Source of the DNA: Catenulispora sp. GP43
GTDB lineage: Bacteria > Actinomycetota > Actinomycetes > Streptomycetales > Catenulisporaceae
NCBI RefSeq assembly: GCF_041260665.1
Contig: NZ_JBGCCT010000028.1
Location: 94,709 to 158,708 of the forward strand
Direction of reading: 5' to 3'
DNA: 64,000 nucleotides
Shown: in pieces, positions 61,005 through 64,000 of the stretch
Position numbering within the stretch: the stretch's first letter is position 1
Layout of the letters: each line of letters opens with the position of its first letter
The notes under the pieces: model-generated
Database searches by the model: none
Seen by the model: only the letters and a program-made list of their open reading frames with translations
What the model was told of the DNA's origin: nothing
Program-made: the position numbers and the translations under genes

Positions 61005-62909
61005 GTGACGCAGGAGGAACCGGCGAACGTCTGGACCTTGAGCCCGGAAGCCTCGCTGGCCGCCGGGTTCCTGGACCCGCCCGAGCCCGAGCCGCTGCGG
61101 CCCCGCGATCCGGAGCGGGTCGGCGGGTACACGCTCGTCGGGCGGCTCGGCGTCGGCGGGATGGGCGTGGCGTATCTGGCGCGCGACGCGGGCGGCCGCG
61201 AGGTGGCGCTGAAGGTGGTGCACGCCGGCCTCGCCGAGCACGAGGAGTTCCGCGCCCGCTTCATCCGCGAGGTGGCCGCGGCCCGCCGCGTCCCGGGCCG
61301 GCACACCGCGCGCGTGCTCGACGCCGACGTGCTCGCCGATCCGCCGTGGCTGGCGACGGAGTACTTCCGCTGCTGGACCCTGGCGCAGCAGGTGCCCCGC
61401 TTCGGGCCGCTCGCCGCCGAGAACGCCGGCACCCTGATCGCCCGGCTCGCCGAGGCGCTGGCCGCGATGCACGCCGCGGGCCTGGTCCACCGCGACCTGA
61501 AGCCCTCGAACATCCTGCTGGCCCCGGACGGCCCGCGCGTCATCGACTTCGGCATCGCCCGCGCCGCCGACCTGGCCTCCCTGACCACCACCGGCCGCCT
61601 GCCCGGCACCCCCGGCTACATGGCGCCGGAGCAGATCGAGGGAGGCCCGACCGGGCCGCCGGCGGACGTCTTCGCCCTCGGCGCGAACCTGGTCTACGCG
61701 ACGACCGGCACGAGCCCCTTCTGGGACGGGTCGCCCGCGACGCTGATGTACCGCACGGTGCACGCCGAGCCCGACCTCGGCACGATGCCGGAAGCGCTGC
61801 GGGCGGTGACGCTGCGGTGTTTGGCGAAGGAAGCCGGAGAGAGGCCGACGGCGGCGGAGGTGGCAGCGGAGTTCGGGGTGGAGGCAGCCGCGCCCATCGT
61901 CATCGGCGGTCCGACCGCGATCGAGGACACCGACGCCGGCACTGGCACTGGCACTGGCACCAGCGACAGCGGCAGCGACAGCGACAGCGGCGGCAGCAGC
62001 AGCAGTACCAACACCGGTGCCATCAACCGGGCCGAAACCGAGCGCATCGTCATCTCCGGCGCGACCGCTGTTCCCGGTGGCGATCCGGGCGCTGATTCCG
62101 GCCAGAAAGTCGATTTCCCGCCACACCATCGGCGACTTGTCATCGCGACAGCAGCCGGAGGCCTGGTCGCCGCCGTGGCGGTCGCCCTGGCCCTGGCGAC
62201 CAACGGCGGCTCGACCGCGTCTCCCCCGCCACCCGCCGCCCGCACCTCCCGGTCGCAGGCTTCGATCACCCCGCAGAATCAGCCCTCATCCCGGTCCGCG
62301 GCCGCCATCCCCGGCCAGCCCCCGCCGCTTCCGCACGCGCTCGTCGGCTACTCCGGGCGGCTCCTCGGCCAGAACCTCGCCTGGTTCCAGAGCTTGCGCA
62401 TCCCCGCCTCGTCCGCGCCCTGGACCGGGGGCGGCCTCTGGTCGGCGATCGCAGGGCCCGGATGTCCGAGCGGCGCCGGCCACGCCCTGTCCGCGTCCGC
62501 CGGCTGGTCCGCCGATCCGGCCGGCGGTGGTGCCGCCCTCGCGTCCTGCGGCGGAGGCGACCTCGTCGCCTCGACGGTGGCTCCCGGGGAGCCTCCGACC
62601 GCCCACGTCACCTGGACCTTCACCCCGGGCTCGGCCGTCTCCGCCTGTGCTCTGTTCGCCTACAACGCGACCGGCCCCGCCAACCTCGCGTTCGGCGACT
62701 ACGCCCTCGCCGGTCGCGCGGGCCAGTTCCCCATGTCAGGGGCCTCGCACGCCGGGGAATGGGTCGAGCTCGGGATCGCGGCGCCCGCCAACGACGGCAC
62801 CGTCACCGTCGGCGTGGCCAACGACCAGGCCGTCGACGCGCAGCGTCCGCCGGGCTCGACCGTCACCGCCGCACAGGTCGTCGCGGTCTGTGGCGGGCCG
62901 CCCGCGTGA
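61005..62909 (+). CDS. membrane serine/threonine protein kinase
   Basis: 634 residues from GTG 61005 after GGGAGG. The kinase domain spans about 40-300: glycine loop GRLGVGGMGVAYLA, ATP Lys in VALKVV, HRDLKPSNILL catalytic loop, DFGIAR and the GTPGYMAPEQ activation segment. A Ser/Gly/Asp-rich linker (repeated GTGTGT, SDSGSDSDSGG) precedes one membrane helix (LVIATAAGGLVAAVAVALALAT). An extracytoplasmic domain of about 220 residues with four or more Cys follows. The kinase faces the cytoplasm and the C-terminal domain probably senses an outside signal. No cognate phosphatase is next to it. Confidence 0.93.
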   Translation: MTQEEPANVWTLSPEASLAAGFLDPPEPEPLRPRDPERVGGYTLVGRLGVGGMGVAYLARDAGGREVALKVVHAGLAEHEEFRARFIREVAAARRVPGRHTARVLDADVLADPPWLATEYFRCWTLAQQVPRFGPLAAENAGTLIARLAEALAAMHAAGLVHRDLKPSNILLAPDGPRVIDFGIARAADLASLTTTGRLPGTPGYMAPEQIEGGPTGPPADVFALGANLVYATTGTSPFWDGSPATLMYRTVHAEPDLGTMPEALRAVTLRCLAKEAGERPTAAEVAAEFGVEAAAPIVIGGPTAIEDTDAGTGTGTGTSDSGSDSDSGGSSSSTNTGAINRAETERIVISGATAVPGGDPGADSGQKVDFPPHHRRLVIATAAGGLVAAVAVALALATNGGSTASPPPPAARTSRSQASITPQNQPSSRSAAAIPGQPPPLPHALVGYSGRLLGQNLAWFQSLRIPASSAPWTGGGLWSAIAGPGCPSGAGHALSASAGWSADPAGGGAALASCGGGDLVASTVAPGEPPTAHVTWTFTPGSAVSACALFAYNATGPANLAFGDYALAGRAGQFPMSGASHAGEWVELGIAAPANDGTVTVGVANDQAVDAQRPPGSTVTAAQVVAVCGGPPA

Positions 62910-63068
62910 GGCCTGCGCGCCTCGGCACGGCAGGCCACGCCGGCGGGCCGGCCGCCACCGTCGCAGTGTCCGCATAACGCCTCGACAACGATCCGCGCGC
63001 CCGGGTTTCGCCACCCGCGTTTGGGATAGAGCGTCCGATTGCGCCCCGACTTTGTCAGACCCGCTCGC

Positions 63069-63074
63069 TAGAAT
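63069..63074 (+). promoter_or_regulatory. -10 element of a leaderless promoter for the SWIM gene
   Basis: TAGAAT ends 6 nt before ATG 63081, which places the transcript start at the ATG. No ribosome site is present. A TTGTCA (63052-63057) is too close to be a standard -35. Confidence 0.5.
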
Positions 63075-63080
63075 GTGTGT

Positions 63081-63803
63081 ATGACAGCATTCTTCAGCAA
63101 GAAGGATCTGGAGCGGCTGGCCGGGCCGCGCGCCTATCAGCGGGGGGTCGCCTCCGTCCCGGCCGTCGACAGTCTCGGGACCTCGGGGGCGGAGATCACC
63201 GCGACCGTCTACGGGTCGGAGCCGTGGCAGGTGCGGCTGGACCGGCGGCCGGCCGGGCTGGACTTCTCCTGCGACTGCCCGCGCGGGATGACGGGGGACT
63301 TCTGCCGGCACTGTGTCGCGGTCGGGCTCGTGTACCTGGACGGGCCGGTCACGAAGACCCGCAGCGCGGAGGTCGCCGCCGCGCAGCGGGAGATCGCGGG
63401 GCTGCGGCGGCTGCTGGGGATCCTGGACCGCGAGGACCTGATCGGCCTGCTGCTGGACTGCGCGCACGACGACCACGACCTGCGGCGCCACCTCGCCGCC
63501 CGGGTCGACGAACTGGTCACCCCGGGGGCCGACGTCAACGACACCGAGCTGCGCCTGGCGGACGTGCGCGCACTGACCGATCCGGCGAGCGCCATCGCCG
63601 TCTACAAGAAGCACATCGAGGCGCGGATAGCGGCGCGCAACCGCCGCGACTACGCCGAGGCCGCGCGCTACCTGCAGCACCTGAAGGCGGCGTACCAGCG
63701 GCTGCACCGCAAGTCCGAGGCCGTGGCCTACATCGAGGGCCTGCGCTCGGCCCACGCGCGCAAGCACAACCTCATGGAGGAACTGGCCAAGCGCGGCCTG
63801 TAG
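63081..63803 (+). CDS. SWIM zinc-finger protein
   Basis: 240 residues from ATG 63081 (GTG 63075 is in frame but the leaderless promoter favours 63081). The SWIM motif CxCx(n)CxH lies in FSCDCPRGMTGDFCRHCVAVGL near residues 65-86. The rest is helical with TPR-like repeats (AAQREIAGLRRLL; YLQHLKAAYQRLHRKSEAVAYI). SWIM domains bind DNA or protein; the exact function is unknown. It follows the kinase gene after a 171-bp gap in which nothing besides the promoter was recognised. Confidence 0.88.
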   Translation: MTAFFSKKDLERLAGPRAYQRGVASVPAVDSLGTSGAEITATVYGSEPWQVRLDRRPAGLDFSCDCPRGMTGDFCRHCVAVGLVYLDGPVTKTRSAEVAAAQREIAGLRRLLGILDREDLIGLLLDCAHDDHDLRRHLAARVDELVTPGADVNDTELRLADVRALTDPASAIAVYKKHIEARIAARNRRDYAEAARYLQHLKAAYQRLHRKSEAVAYIEGLRSAHARKHNLMEELAKRGL

Positions 63804-63894
63804 CGAGGGGACACAGGCCGGTAGGGGAACCACAGGCCGGCAGGGAGAAACACAGACGACCGGCGGCTGCCATGGGGCGGTGGCCGCCGGTCCG

Positions 63895-64000
<106 letters not shown>

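Overview
The window is high-GC actinobacterial chromosome. The sequence points to a Streptomyces-like or Catenulispora-like filamentous actinomycete. The evidence is a chaplin (aerial-hypha coat protein) fragment at the left edge, Lsr2, a DUF2520-panC-panD-nadB-nadC-coaX operon, an MFS-thymidylate kinase fusion, many ATGA/GTGA-coupled genes and leaderless-looking promoters. The genus is inference only.

Region 1 (1-24000) is core chromosome. Leftward runs carry clpC, lsr2, a GNAT (ArgA-like) coupled to a globin-reductase, a small membrane protein, lysS, a kinase-like protein, and the NAD/pantothenate/CoA operon (DUF2520 protein, panC, panD, nadB, nadC, coaX). Next come an aromatic-acid-exporter-like protein, a GNAT, class II fructose-bisphosphate aldolase, a DedA protein, pyrE, a RicT/PSP1 protein, a secreted TAP-family hydrolase and tRNA-Thr(CGT).

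Region 2 (24026-38324) is a complete-looking actinomycete integrative and conjugative element (AICE) of about 14.3 kb, inserted in the 3' end of tRNA-Thr. It is bounded by 44-bp identical att cores at 24026-24069 and 38281-38324. Its genes are a tyrosine integrase; a leftward GntR repressor, PP2C-like phosphatase and NUDIX block; a divergent promoter with repeated GntR-type operator sequences; then a tightly overlapping rightward operon. The operon holds an HTH protein, six small proteins of unknown function, a DUF2637/HTH membrane protein, an FtsK/TraB-type translocase, a membrane protein, a primase-polymerase and an AAA+ helicase. The operon ends in a GATACCGCAG iteron array that looks like a replication origin. 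The most interesting signals are non-coding: the iteron array with its central palindrome; paired CTGTCATGA repeats placed 92-93 bp from the att core on both sides; a TGASTCA cluster hidden in the gene before the translocase; and a structured AGGGA/TCCCT-rich gap after it.

Region 3 (38325-64000) is chromosome again. It carries small metabolic and regulatory genes, an MFS-tmk fusion coupled to holB, AraC/FadR regulators, a VOC protein, a CoxG-like protein, an SDR, DUF2617 and DUF2530 proteins, an NCS2 nucleobase permease, a Uma2 protein, a NarL-type two-component pair, a MidA-like methyltransferase, a membrane Ser/Thr kinase and a SWIM zinc-finger protein. The last ~100 bases are poly-G/poly-C and look like a contig-end artefact.

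Start codons were moved from the longest ORF wherever a Shine-Dalgarno sequence, an overlap or the family N-terminus favoured an internal start. Function calls rest on motifs read by eye; no database search was run.
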